From assembly GCF_000368265.1 (NCBI RefSeq), contig NZ_KB851219.1, positions 573,920 to 637,919 of the forward strand: a DNA stretch of 64,000 bases, given 5' to 3'. The translations under genes and the position numbers were made by a program. Positions 50,696 to 59,807 of this stretch are shown here, one piece after another; within the stretch, counting starts at the first letter, position 1; each line of letters opens with the position of its first letter. The notes under the pieces are model-generated. The model was not told where the DNA came from. It ran no database searches and saw only the letters and a program-made list of their open reading frames with translations. This DNA comes from Acinetobacter brisouisimilis. Its GTDB lineage: Bacteria; Pseudomonadota; Gammaproteobacteria; Pseudomonadales; Moraxellaceae.

Positions 50696-51316
50696 TTAAA
50701 AGTCTTCCTGCTCACCTTGCTGAGACCATTCTTGTACATTAGGATGCTGCAAAATACGTTGCATCCATTGCTGAGTAGTTTCAGAAAATTTAAGGCTATA
50801 ACTTTTTGCCCGTAGCGCGATTGGTGCAAAAAAGGCATCTACTGCACCAAAGTCTTTACCTGCCAACCACACACCACCAAACTGAGTCAAACCTTGTTGC
50901 AATAATTCATCTAGGCGCTGAATGTCGTGATCGAGTGCAGGTGTATGTTCTATCTCGATACCTGTTAATGCGCAGTTCATTGGACAGCGTGAACGCAATT
51001 CCATAAACCCTGAGTGCATTTCGGCCATTGCACAGCGTGCCCATGCACGTGCCGCTTTATCTTGTGGCAATAGCTTAGGATATTGTTCGGCAACATATTC
51101 AATAATTGCCAACGAATCCCAAACCACTTGTTCTCCATCAATTAAACAAGGCACTTTACCTGATGGGGAAAATGCCTTGAATTTTTGGTAGCTGCTACTG
51201 CCCAGATTTAATGGGCTAAGTTGTTCCTGAAAAGGAATATCCAGTGCGCGCAGGCTGAGCCATGCACGTAGTGACCAAGACGAGTAATTTTTATTGCCAA
51301 TCCATAAGGTATACAT
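50696..51316 (-). CDS. Glutathione S-transferase family protein
   Basis: The ATG at 51316 gives 206 residues starting MYTLWIGNKNYSSWSLRAWLSLRAL, with the catalytic Ser-Ser-Trp-Ser region of zeta/theta-like GSTs. The SGKVPCLIDGEQVVWDSLAIIEYVAEQYP segment is the glutathione site (cis-Pro and Asp-Ser), and the helical C-terminal domain follows. The open frame extends upstream but overlaps the remnant at 51339-51595. Substrate unknown. Confidence 0.88.
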   Translation of the reverse strand: MYTLWIGNKNYSSWSLRAWLSLRALDIPFQEQLSPLNLGSSSYQKFKAFSPSGKVPCLIDGEQVVWDSLAIIEYVAEQYPKLLPQDKAARAWARCAMAEMHSGFMELRSRCPMNCALTGIEIEHTPALDHDIQRLDELLQQGLTQFGGVWLAGKDFGAVDAFFAPIALRAKSYSLKFSETTQQWMQRILQHPNVQEWSQQGEQEDF

Positions 51317-51338
51317 GAAATGAATATCCTGTTTTAGG

Positions 51339-51595
51339 TTATTGGAAAACATCTTCTAAAAGTTCATACATGCTTTGAAAGGCACGTTTTGATGATTTTT
51401 GGTTATGTTGTTTAACATCTGCTTGATTGGCAGTTTTTACTGTAAAAGAATGATACGTTTGAGCATAACTGATCAGTTTCCAGTCTAACTCAGTTTTTTT
51501 CATTTCTTCACTAAATTCTTGCAATGGTTTATGCGGAACAAGTGGGTTGCAAGCATCGTCCAGAATCAGAACAGAACCTTTTTTATAATGTATTC
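51339..51595 (-). pseudogene. C-terminal remnant of a dienelactone-hydrolase-family gene
   Basis: The minus-strand frame from about 51595 to the stop at 51339 encodes about 84 residues that read KGSVLILDDACNPLVPHKPL, then EEMKKTELDWKLISYAQTYHSF. This follows the C-terminal third of dienelactone hydrolases, including the late Asp (DDACNPLVP) and His (HSF). An in-frame TGA stands just upstream of it and I find no N-terminal two-thirds with the nucleophile Cys in the next 180 bases, so the gene is truncated. It is not a functional hydrolase. Confidence 0.7.
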
Positions 51596-51778
51596 ATATG
51601 CACAAGATTTATGAATTGGGGTGAGGTGGTTGAGGATGTTCATCTATTGAAGAGCGGTGCTGCGGAACGTATTGCTGAATTTGCGATGATTTTCTCAGGC
51701 AAAATTATAAAAGCTCTTTTGATTATGCCCTTAGACCTTTTATGATATGTCTCCAGATTTTTAGATTGATTCAGGGTT

Positions 51779-52384
51779 ATGCCATTTACCATTGCAACAC
51801 GGGTGAGTTTTGAGGAAGAAATCAAAAAAAGCCGTTTTCAGGCATATGCGACTCCCGTCGAAACTGAACAGGATGTCAAAGATTTCTTGGCTTTGTATAA
51901 AGATGCTAGCACGACCCACCAATGTTGGGCATGGAAAATCGGTCATCACGTTCGCTTCAATGATGATGGTGAGCCATCAGGTACGGCTGGGCGTCCTATT
52001 TTAGCCACGATCGAAGGCAATGAGTTGACGAATGTTCTGGTTTTGGTCAATCGTTGGTATGGTGGTGTTAAATTGGGCACAGGTGGTTTAGTCCGTGCTT
52101 ATGGTGGCTGTGCAGGTCAATGTTTATTACTGGCTGAAAAAATTGAGTTAATTGAAAAAAAACAGGTTTCTTTTTCATGCTTCTTTAATGAATGGGCAAT
52201 TTTTCAATACGAAATGCAACAGCAAGGCATTGAGTTTCAAGAAGACTATACAGCCGAAGGTGTTACGGTTTTGGCTAAGTTGCAGATTCATCAAATCGAA
52301 GCCCTTGCTAAAAAAATTCAGGATGTGACCCGTGGACGCGAACAACTACACATTTTAGATGAGGAATTGCCAGATGCAGGCTGA
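51779..52384 (+). CDS. YigZ/IMPACT-family protein
   Basis: The 201-residue protein has the UPF0029 (IMPACT) N-terminal domain: KKSRFQAYATPVETEQDVKDFL, WAWKIGHHVRFNDDGEPSGTAGRPIL and NRWYGGVKLGTGGLVRAYGGCAG, followed by the YigZ C-terminal ferredoxin-like domain. Its role in bacteria is unclear. Its stop overlaps the start of the acyltransferase gene. Confidence 0.93.
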   Translation: MPFTIATRVSFEEEIKKSRFQAYATPVETEQDVKDFLALYKDASTTHQCWAWKIGHHVRFNDDGEPSGTAGRPILATIEGNELTNVLVLVNRWYGGVKLGTGGLVRAYGGCAGQCLLLAEKIELIEKKQVSFSCFFNEWAIFQYEMQQQGIEFQEDYTAEGVTVLAKLQIHQIEALAKKIQDVTRGREQLHILDEELPDAG

Positions 52385-52991
52385 TGATCCATTACTGAAA
52401 TATCGTGAGCAGCATAAACAGCGCCTAAATTATATGCCTTGGTTATATTGGACTTTAAAACCAAAGCATCGTTTATGGGCGGAGCAATGGCAACAAGAGT
52501 ACCAAGCCTATCTCATGGAAATGGAAACTGTTGAAATTGGTGAAAACTGTTTTATTTCACCTTTAGCGCATATTTTTGCTGAGCGTGGGCGCAAAATTAG
52601 CATTGGTGACAATACTTTTATTGCAGCGGATTGCACCTTGCATGGACCTTTAACTATAGGTAATGAAGTTGCGATCAACCACCATTGCATCCTTGATGGT
52701 GGACGGGCAGGCATTACCTTGGGTGATCAGGCGCGCCTCGCAGCATATTGCCATTTGTATGCCTTCGATCATGGTATGGATTTGGCGGAACCGATTTATC
52801 AGCAGCCTGTACGTTCTCAAGGTATTTGGGTTGGACGTGATGTTTGGCTTGGTGCTCATGTTGGTGTGAAAGACGGTGTGCAAATCGAGGATCAAGCCAT
52901 TATCGGTATGAATAGCATGGTCACGAAACATGTTGCAAGCAAACATGTGGTTGCAGGTAATCCTGCGAAGTTCATTCGTTATCGTAAATAA
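52374..52991 (+). CDS. Hexapeptide-repeat acyltransferase
   Basis: The ATG at 52374, with GAGGAA 7 nt upstream, gives 205 residues. After a helical N-terminus (WLYWTLKPKHRLWAEQWQQE) come left-handed beta-helix hexapeptide repeats (ISPLAHIFAERGRKISIGDNTFIAADCTLHGPLTIGNEVAI), the catalytic-type His in LYAFDHGMDLAEPIY and the end SMVTKHVASKHVVAGNPAKFIR. This is the LacA/NodL/CysE-type fold; the acyl acceptor is unknown. It is read with the YigZ gene (11-nt overlap). Confidence 0.88.
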   Translation: MQADDPLLKYREQHKQRLNYMPWLYWTLKPKHRLWAEQWQQEYQAYLMEMETVEIGENCFISPLAHIFAERGRKISIGDNTFIAADCTLHGPLTIGNEVAINHHCILDGGRAGITLGDQARLAAYCHLYAFDHGMDLAEPIYQQPVRSQGIWVGRDVWLGAHVGVKDGVQIEDQAIIGMNSMVTKHVASKHVVAGNPAKFIRYRK

Positions 52992-53456
52992 GCTCACTGA
53001 ATTTAACTGAGCTTGGTGAAACTTGTTATTCATAGCATTGAATTGAAAGGTATTTGGAGCGTTAGAACATTGAATATTTTTATTCGCTCTGTATTTAATT
53101 TTTAAATTTTTGATGTGTTTGATAATTCATTGCTTCTCCCGATAATCTCTTGGATATGATGCTTTTTTATTTCTTTTTAAATTGTGAATGAAATACAAAA
53201 AAGAATATAACCGCTTCGTGAGATGAGTTTATTGTTCTTTAATTCTAAATGCCTAAAAATTAAACGCTTTATTGTAATAAAAATGAAACATGTCTTTTAG
53301 GCAAGATTCGGCATAAAACATTATAAAATAACATTTTTCCCTGTAATAAATGTGATCTAAATTAAGATTTTAAATTACATAACTTTACATTTTTATTTAA
53401 GTTATTAATTTTTAATAAAAATATTTGTAAGAAAGTCTTAAGGTTTGCAAGGTGTA
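52992..53456. other. AT-rich gap upstream of pmrCAB
   Basis: About 465 very AT-rich bases with no credible gene. It presumably carries the pmrC promoter and PmrA control sites, but I could not find an unambiguous pair of CTTAAG-like half sites with 5-nt spacing. A single CTTAAG lies at about 53437. Confidence 0.45.
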
Positions 53457-55139
53457 ATGGCCGATCTTCTATCGACAATGATCTTTATTATGCTGATGTA
53501 CCTTTCAAAAAATAAAATCAGCCTGTCATTAGCAGTGTTTAATGGTTTGGTTGCATGTTGGTTAGCTGGATTCACCAACCTCAGTTTCTATCGCAATATT
53601 TCCCAACTCAGCTCATATCAAGGAATAAGTAATTATTTATTTATTTTGGTGACATTTGTATTAATTGGGACTTTTTATTTCTTTGTGTTGCAGTTATTGA
53701 ACTGGCGTAAAATTGCAAAAACACTCAGCATCATGTTGATTATTCTGACAGGTATGACGTCATATTTTGTCAATCAGCTTGGTGTGGATGTGAGCACTTC
53801 ACAAATTGAAAATGTGGCACAAACTGATTTGCATGAAACTTTAGATTTGTTATCTTTTCCATTTTTATTGTGGTGTCTGGCAACGATTGTATTGCCGATG
53901 ATCGTTTTGTATTTTATTCAGATTCGTCAGGATTCTTTTAAAAAAGTCGTCATGGCCAAACTGGCAAGTTTAGTCATCGCCTTAGCCGTCATGGGTGGCG
54001 GGCTTTTTTCATTTTATAGTCAGTATGCTCCGATTTTCCGTGAACACCGTCAGCTCAAGGCACAAATTTCACCATTGAATGTGTTGTCAAGTAGTACGAG
54101 CTATCTCACTAAGCAGTTTGAACATAGTGATAAAACATTGGTTCCCTATGGACAAGATGCACATGTTGTGACTACAGCCGCACAAACTAAGCCTAAAATT
54201 TTAGTGCTTGTCGTGGGTGAAACAGCTCGTGCTCAAAATTTCAGCCTAAATGGCTACACTAAAAAAACCAATCCTGAGTTATCTAAACTCGATATTATTA
54301 ATTTTAGTAATGTTGAATCTTGTGGTACACAAACTTCAGTTTCGGTTCCGTGTATGTTCTCGGGTATGCCACGTAAAGATTATGACGATGGCTTGGCATC
54401 GCATCGCGAAGGGCTGCTCGATATTGCTCAACGAGCAGGTTATCAGGTCACATGGATTGATAACAACTCAGGTTGTAAAGGTGTATGTGCCCGAATTAAA
54501 CACTATATTTCACCTAAAGATGACCCGCGCTATCAAAAATGGTGTGAAAAGAATGAGTGTCGTGATGGAATCCTGATTGATGCACTGGCTGATTATTTAA
54601 AAACTTTAGATGTTGAACATTTGAAACAAAGCCAATTGATTGTCTTGCATCAAATGGGGAGTCATGGGCCAGCTTATTACAAGCGTTACCCTGCTGAATT
54701 TAAAAAATTTACACCAACTTGTGAAACAAATAACATCCAGAACTGTGATCATCAGGCCTTGGTCAATACTTATGACAATACCATTTTGTATACAGATCAT
54801 ATTTTGGCATCGACCATTGGCTTGCTGAAACAACAGCCTGTAGCAAGCAGTATGCTGTATTTATCAGATCATGGTGAATCTACAGGAGAAAGTGGGTTAT
54901 ATTTACACGGTACGCCATATATGGTCGCACCAGAACAACAAACGCATATTCCGATGTTATTCTGGTTTTCATCGCAGTGGTCTGATCAAAGTAAAATCTA
55001 TCAATGCCTGTCAGAATATAAAGACAGCGCATGGAGTCAGGATAACCTGTTCCCAACGCTCTTGGGGCTGTTAAATATCCAGACTCAGGTCCTTGATCCT
55101 AAATTAAATATGTTATCGAGCTGTAAAGGGCAAATTTAG
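53457..55139 (+). CDS. pmrC: Lipid A phosphoethanolamine transferase PmrC (EptA family)
   Basis: PmrC adds phosphoethanolamine to lipid A in the inner membrane, lowering negative charge and polymyxin binding. Five hydrophobic segments fill the first 220 residues; the periplasmic sulfatase-like domain follows, with the metal ligand in VVGETARAQNFSLNGY, the nucleophile Thr in ESCGTQTSVSVPCMFSGM, VTWIDNNSGCKGVC, and YLSDHGESTGESGLYLHGTPY. I prefer ATG 53457 with AAGG 4 nt upstream (560 residues); TTG 53445 is also open. pmrA starts one base after its stop. Confidence 0.92.
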   Translation: MADLLSTMIFIMLMYLSKNKISLSLAVFNGLVACWLAGFTNLSFYRNISQLSSYQGISNYLFILVTFVLIGTFYFFVLQLLNWRKIAKTLSIMLIILTGMTSYFVNQLGVDVSTSQIENVAQTDLHETLDLLSFPFLLWCLATIVLPMIVLYFIQIRQDSFKKVVMAKLASLVIALAVMGGGLFSFYSQYAPIFREHRQLKAQISPLNVLSSSTSYLTKQFEHSDKTLVPYGQDAHVVTTAAQTKPKILVLVVGETARAQNFSLNGYTKKTNPELSKLDIINFSNVESCGTQTSVSVPCMFSGMPRKDYDDGLASHREGLLDIAQRAGYQVTWIDNNSGCKGVCARIKHYISPKDDPRYQKWCEKNECRDGILIDALADYLKTLDVEHLKQSQLIVLHQMGSHGPAYYKRYPAEFKKFTPTCETNNIQNCDHQALVNTYDNTILYTDHILASTIGLLKQQPVASSMLYLSDHGESTGESGLYLHGTPYMVAPEQQTHIPMLFWFSSQWSDQSKIYQCLSEYKDSAWSQDNLFPTLLGLLNIQTQVLDPKLNMLSSCKGQI

Positions 55140-55140
55140 C

Positions 55141-55821
55141 ATGATTCGAGTGCTCTATATTGAAGATGATGAAATGATTGGTAAGAGTACTTACCAATTA
55201 TTGCAACATGAAAAATTCCATGTGGACTGGGCACAAACAGGCTTACAGGCTCTAGATCTTCTATTTCGTAATGTTTACCACATTGCATTGCTGGATTTGG
55301 GCCTGCCTGAAATTGATGGCTTGGAAATTCTCAAGCACATACGCAAGAAAGCTGATTTAAACCGCATGGGCATTATTATTATTAGTGCCCGTGATCAGAG
55401 TAAAGACAAAATTCTGGGGTTAAAACTTGGTGCAGATGATTATCTGGTCAAGCCGTATGACTTTGAGGAGTTAGTGGCACGGATTGAATCGGTACTGCGC
55501 CGTAGTCATTTTAGTGTAGATGAAGAAATCTGCTTTAAAGTGGGTAATATTCAACTCTTTCCAAATACCCACCGCGTGTTGAAGGCGGGTAAAACCGTAG
55601 AGCTTTCCCAAAAAGAATGGGCAATTTTAGAACCGATGATGATGTATCCTAACCAGATTTTTTCCAAACAGGTTCTTGAAGAAAAGCTGTATGATTGGCA
55701 GACAGATATCAATAGCAACACGATTGAAGTGCATGTGCATAATCTGCGGCAAAAACTCGGCAAAAATTTGATTCGCACGGTACGTGGGTTGGGCTACTGT
55801 ATTGAAACGCATACAAAATAG
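55141..55821 (+). CDS. pmrA: Response regulator PmrA (OmpR family)
   Basis: The 226-residue protein has a receiver domain with acidic pocket (YIEDDEM), phospho-acceptor Asp52 in LLDLGLPEIDG, ISARDQSKDKILGLKLGADDYLVKPYDFEEL, and a C-terminal OmpR-type winged helix (LSQKEWAILEPMMMYPNQIFSKQVLEEKLYD, HNLRQKLGKNLIRTVRGLGYCI). It controls pmrC and is encoded between pmrC (1 nt gap) and pmrB (overlapping). Confidence 0.95.
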   Translation: MIRVLYIEDDEMIGKSTYQLLQHEKFHVDWAQTGLQALDLLFRNVYHIALLDLGLPEIDGLEILKHIRKKADLNRMGIIIISARDQSKDKILGLKLGADDYLVKPYDFEELVARIESVLRRSHFSVDEEICFKVGNIQLFPNTHRVLKAGKTVELSQKEWAILEPMMMYPNQIFSKQVLEEKLYDWQTDINSNTIEVHVHNLRQKLGKNLIRTVRGLGYCIETHTK

Positions 55822-57208
55822 TCTGCTTAAATGTGCTGCTTACGGGCGGTACATTCAGCATTTTTATGGCAAACTCCCACTCAGCTCAAGAATGTCCTTG
55901 AGCGTTTGCATTTTTAGCATCCTATTGTTTTTTATGATTGGGATGTCTGCATATCAAATTTCTCTGCAAGAGTCCGAAGAAGTGTTAGATCGGCAAATGC
56001 AGGAAATGGCAACTTTCCTTGATAAAAACAATATTTCCTATCGTACATCGACCTATGATAGACGTCGACCTTATGATGAAACAGATCTGTTTATTGATAT
56101 TGTACCAAGGCAAGAGCTGCAAAACAGGGAAAAGCATCCAGACTATCTGGTGGGTTATGCCAGTGAACCGTATTTTCAAAAAATTCATTCTTCGCGTGGC
56201 GAATTAAAGATTTATGTGTTGCCATTGCCTGACAGGCAGATTCAGATTAGCCAGTTTGTAAAAGTACGGCGACATCTTGCCAAGCAATTGGCATTTACTA
56301 TGCTGATTCCCTATGTGCTATTTATGCCATTTGCAATTTATGGTTTTTATCAACTGATTCGGCATCATCTTAAACCACTCGATGAACTTAAAAAGACTTT
56401 TGCACTGCGCGATTATTCGGATTTGTCCGAAGTTCATATTGCACATTTACCTGCTGAAATTACCCCTGCCATTGATGAGCTGAACCATTTATTTCATCGA
56501 ATTGAACAAGAGCAGCAGCAGCAAAAAATGTTTATTGCCAATGCCGCACATGAACTACGTACGCCACTGACGGCTATTCGTTTGCAAGTTTCCTTGTTGA
56601 GTAAGACTGCAAAAGATACCCAAGTATATGCTGAAACTTTGCAGGATTTAGAGCAGAGCCTAAAGCGTATGTCACATTTGGTTGAGCAGCTTATGAGCAT
56701 GGCGCATCATGATGTACAAGAAAAACAGACATTACAACCTGTGAATATGCTCGACTGTGTTCGCCGTTGTGTAGGGCAACTGCTGGCTAGTGCGGATAGA
56801 AGGCAGATTAAAATCAAGGTGCAGGTTCAGGATGAGCAGACCCCCATCTATGTTATTGCGTTGTCTACTGCACTCGAAACGATTATGCTCAATTTGCTTG
56901 ATAATGCAATCAAGTATAATCCTGAACGAGGTAAGGTTCTGTTAAATATAAATTTTGACACTAAATATGTCTATGTTGATATTCATGATGACGGAGGTGG
57001 AATTGACCCGAGTCAGTATGAGAATGCTATGCAGCGTTTTGTGCGTTTGGAAAAAACTCAACATCAGGCGATGGGTAGCGGTTTGGGACTGTCGATTGTG
57101 CAGACTGCGCTCAAGCAGATTCATGCAGAAATGCATTTTCAACCTTCTGCATGTTTGCATGGGTTACAGGTTAGTTTGAAGTTTTTGAGATGGACGAGTC
57201 AGCCATAG
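55802..57208 (+). CDS. pmrB: Sensor histidine kinase PmrB
   Basis: Transmembrane segments lie at about 35-55 and 165-190, bounding a periplasmic sensor region with an acidic stretch (DETDLFIDIVPRQELQN). HAMP (PLDELKKTFALRDYSDLS), the phospho-His box MFIANAAHELRTPLTAIRLQ, and ATPase motifs (NLLDNAIKYNPERG, DIHDDGGGIDP, GSGLGLSIVQTAL) follow. The start is uncertain: GTG 55784 and TTG 55802 overlap pmrA, and ATG 55892 would leave only a few residues before the first membrane segment. I take 55802 (468 residues). Confidence 0.85.
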   Translation: MKRIQNSLLKCAAYGRYIQHFYGKLPLSSRMSLSVCIFSILLFFMIGMSAYQISLQESEEVLDRQMQEMATFLDKNNISYRTSTYDRRRPYDETDLFIDIVPRQELQNREKHPDYLVGYASEPYFQKIHSSRGELKIYVLPLPDRQIQISQFVKVRRHLAKQLAFTMLIPYVLFMPFAIYGFYQLIRHHLKPLDELKKTFALRDYSDLSEVHIAHLPAEITPAIDELNHLFHRIEQEQQQQKMFIANAAHELRTPLTAIRLQVSLLSKTAKDTQVYAETLQDLEQSLKRMSHLVEQLMSMAHHDVQEKQTLQPVNMLDCVRRCVGQLLASADRRQIKIKVQVQDEQTPIYVIALSTALETIMLNLLDNAIKYNPERGKVLLNINFDTKYVYVDIHDDGGGIDPSQYENAMQRFVRLEKTQHQAMGSGLGLSIVQTALKQIHAEMHFQPSACLHGLQVSLKFLRWTSQP

Positions 57209-57409
57209 TCACAGCAACATGAAAATTTAACCTGTTTTATTTATCTTGTGCTTCACTGAAATATATTTCAATTTTGCTCAAGGAGGAAAACCAAGAAGTT
57301 TATAAACAATCATGAAGCAGGTCTATTTAAATAAAAATTAAAATCAGCGTGACCTGTAACTGTAAATCACTTAGATTTTAGCAATATATTGAGATCATCA
57401 GAGAATAAA

Positions 57410-58558
57410 ATGCCAAAAACCTTTGTCCTTGCCCCAGACTCCTTTAAAGAAAGTATGACGGCACAGCAGGCTTGCCAAGCGATGCAAAGGGGGATTATCA
57501 AAATTTTTCCTGATGCGCATTTTATTCATGTTCCGATGGCAGATGGTGGGGAAGGTACAGTGGATGCCTTGCTGTTGGCATGTGGTGGGCAGCGTGTTGA
57601 AGTAACGGTGTCAGGTTCTTTACCCGAACAGAAAGTAGCAACCTATTTTGCGTTGATTGATCAGGGAAAAACCGCTGTGATTGAAATGGCAAAAGCCAAT
57701 GGGTTAGATTTACTGCCTGTTGAATTACGTAACCCGTTACTGACCAGTACTTTTGGTACGGGAGAGATGATTCGTGCCGCGCTAGATTATCAGGTTGAAA
57801 AAATCATCATTGGGCTTGGTGGAAGTGCAACCAATGATGCTGGTGCAGGCATGGCTCAAGCACTCGGTGTACGTTTTTATGATACCCAAGAACAGGAGCT
57901 GCCTATAGGATTGGCAGGTGGGCAGTTGCATCAGGTTCAGCAGATTGATCTGACTGCGCTAGACTCACGCTTACAGCATACGCAAATCTGGATCGCCAAT
58001 GACGTAACGAATCCTTTAACGGGTGTAAACGGAGCTTCAGCGGTATTTGCTCCACAAAAAGGTGCGGACGCAGATATGGTGCAACAGCTTGATGCCAACT
58101 TGCAGCATTTTGCCGAGAAAATTCAACAGGACTGCCAAATTCAGGTTGCCAATGTTGCAGGGGCTGGCGCGGCAGGTGGTCTGGCAGCGGGACTTATGGC
58201 GTTTACAGGTGCAAACTTACATTCAGGAGTTGATTTGGTTATTGAGCAAACCCAATTGGCGAAACATATTGCACAGGCAGATTATGTCTTTACAGGTGAA
58301 GGCGGTATTGATTTTCAAACCAAATTTGGCAAAACACCACTCGGTGTAGCTAAAGTGACTCGCCAGTTCAATAAACCATTATTTGCCTGTGCAGGTTATG
58401 TTGGTGAAGGAATTGATGAACTGTATGATGAAGGATTTACTGCAATTTTTGGCATTTTAGATCGTTGTTGTGATTTGACAACAGCTTGTCAGCATGGGCA
58501 GCAGAACCTTGAACGTACCTGTGAAAATATTGCTCGAATTTTAAAAAATCATAATTAA
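57410..58558 (+). CDS. Glycerate kinase, GarK/GlxK family
   Basis: The ATG at 57410 gives 382 residues: MPKTFVLAPDSFKESMTAQQACQAMQRG, PMADGGEGTVDALL, the IGLGGSATNDAGAGMAQALG phosphate motif and NVAGAGAAGGLAAGLMAFTGANLHSG. It phosphorylates glycerate to 2-phosphoglycerate (family knowledge). It is a single gene downstream of pmrB after about 200 nt, and may cooperate with the GhrB-like hydroxypyruvate reductase at 45.4 kb, which makes glycerate; that link is an inference from function, not proximity. Confidence 0.93.
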   Translation: MPKTFVLAPDSFKESMTAQQACQAMQRGIIKIFPDAHFIHVPMADGGEGTVDALLLACGGQRVEVTVSGSLPEQKVATYFALIDQGKTAVIEMAKANGLDLLPVELRNPLLTSTFGTGEMIRAALDYQVEKIIIGLGGSATNDAGAGMAQALGVRFYDTQEQELPIGLAGGQLHQVQQIDLTALDSRLQHTQIWIANDVTNPLTGVNGASAVFAPQKGADADMVQQLDANLQHFAEKIQQDCQIQVANVAGAGAAGGLAAGLMAFTGANLHSGVDLVIEQTQLAKHIAQADYVFTGEGGIDFQTKFGKTPLGVAKVTRQFNKPLFACAGYVGEGIDELYDEGFTAIFGILDRCCDLTTACQHGQQNLERTCENIARILKNHN

Positions 58559-58817
58559 AATCAAATAAATAATCTTTAATATTAAAAATAATTTGGTTGT
58601 AATTAATATATGACCTATAAGTTACAGACCCATCTTCAGGTATTGAATTGATGAGGTAGAAATATATGGCCTAAAAATGACGGTAGATGATGAGCTTTAC
58701 GTTGACTATCTTATTCTTATCAATTTTACTGATTTAATATTACCCAGTAGAGGGGCTAAACTCGGCATTATTACAAATATTTATAAATTTAAATGATTTA
58801 ACAATAGGTAACAAATC

Positions 58818-59792
58818 ATGCTGAAGAAGGTGCTGGTTGTTGTCGTGATCGCTGCTCTGATTGGTGTGGCGGTTTGGGTGAATTATAAGAGTAAAAATCA
58901 TCTTCCTGAGGGTTTTGCCACTTCAAATGGTCGCTTGGAACTGCAGCGTCTGGATGTTGCAACGTTATATGCTGGGAGGGTCAAACAGCTTATGGTCAAT
59001 GAAGGTGACAGCGTTCAGCAAAATGCGGTTTTGGCGCAGCTTTCTTCCGAACAAAGTAATAGTCAGGTGATGGCCGCACAGGCAGGTAAAGACCGCGCGC
59101 AGGAAACAGTTAGCCGTGCCGATGCTGAAATTAGTGCGCGCCGTCAACAGGAAAAAGTAGCTAAACTGGACTTGGATAATACTCGCCAATTATATCAACA
59201 AGCTTTGGTCTCTAAAGCTGAGCTAGACCGACGTCAGGCAGCGTATGAAGCCGAGCTTGCAGCAGTCAAAGCTGCTCAGGCTGCGAAAGCCGAGGCTGTT
59301 GCCACTGTGGGACAGGCTCAGGCACAGATCCAATCTGCCGATTCGACTCATCAGGATATGCTGATTCGGGCGCCCAAAACGGGACGTGTGGAATACCGTA
59401 TTGCTGAGGTGGGTAACGTCCTCGCTGCAGGCAGTAAAGTCGTGACATTACTCGACTCAAGCGATGTCACCATGACGGTTTTTCTGCCAACCAATACGGT
59501 AGGTAAACTCAAAGTAGGTGATGAAGCCCGTATTGTACTGGATGGGCTAGATGCTGTATTTCCTGCCAAAATCAAGTTTATTGCTGATCAGGCACAGTTC
59601 ACACCGAAGTATGTAGAAACTGCCGATGAGCGTGAGAAACTTATGTATAAAGTCAAACTCGCTATTCCGACAGAGATTGCCTTACGTTATAACCAGTTAT
59701 TCAAAGGTGGCATGACAGGCAATGGTTATGTGCGTTTGGATCGGCAAAAGAACTGGGCACCGCAATGGGCAATTAAACTGCCTCAGCCATAA
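58818..59792 (+). CDS. HlyD-type membrane fusion protein
   Basis: The 324-residue periplasmic adaptor has one N-terminal anchor (MLKKVLVVVVIAALIGVAVWVNY), a biotinyl-lipoyl half (VATLYAGRVKQLMVNEGDSVQQNAVLAQL), a long Ala/Gln/Glu-rich coiled-coil hairpin (about residues 85-175), the second lipoyl half (IRAPKTGRVEYRIAEVGNVLAAGSKVVTLLD) and a beta-barrel domain. The match is to the YbhG/YhiI class that works with RbbA-type ABC proteins. It leads a four-gene unit with the next gene 15 nt away. Confidence 0.92.
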   Translation: MLKKVLVVVVIAALIGVAVWVNYKSKNHLPEGFATSNGRLELQRLDVATLYAGRVKQLMVNEGDSVQQNAVLAQLSSEQSNSQVMAAQAGKDRAQETVSRADAEISARRQQEKVAKLDLDNTRQLYQQALVSKAELDRRQAAYEAELAAVKAAQAAKAEAVATVGQAQAQIQSADSTHQDMLIRAPKTGRVEYRIAEVGNVLAAGSKVVTLLDSSDVTMTVFLPTNTVGKLKVGDEARIVLDGLDAVFPAKIKFIADQAQFTPKYVETADEREKLMYKVKLAIPTEIALRYNQLFKGGMTGNGYVRLDRQKNWAPQWAIKLPQP

Positions 59793-59807
59793 CCCGAGGG
59801 CAAGCTC

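Noticed and set aside
51524..51745. 73-codon plus-strand frame between the GST and YigZ genes
   Set aside because: It overlaps the hydrolase remnant antisense and shows no family pattern.
53160..53456. Possible PmrA boxes upstream of pmrC
   Set aside because: Several TTAA-containing hexamers occur in this AT-rich DNA, but none forms a convincing pair with 5-nt spacing.
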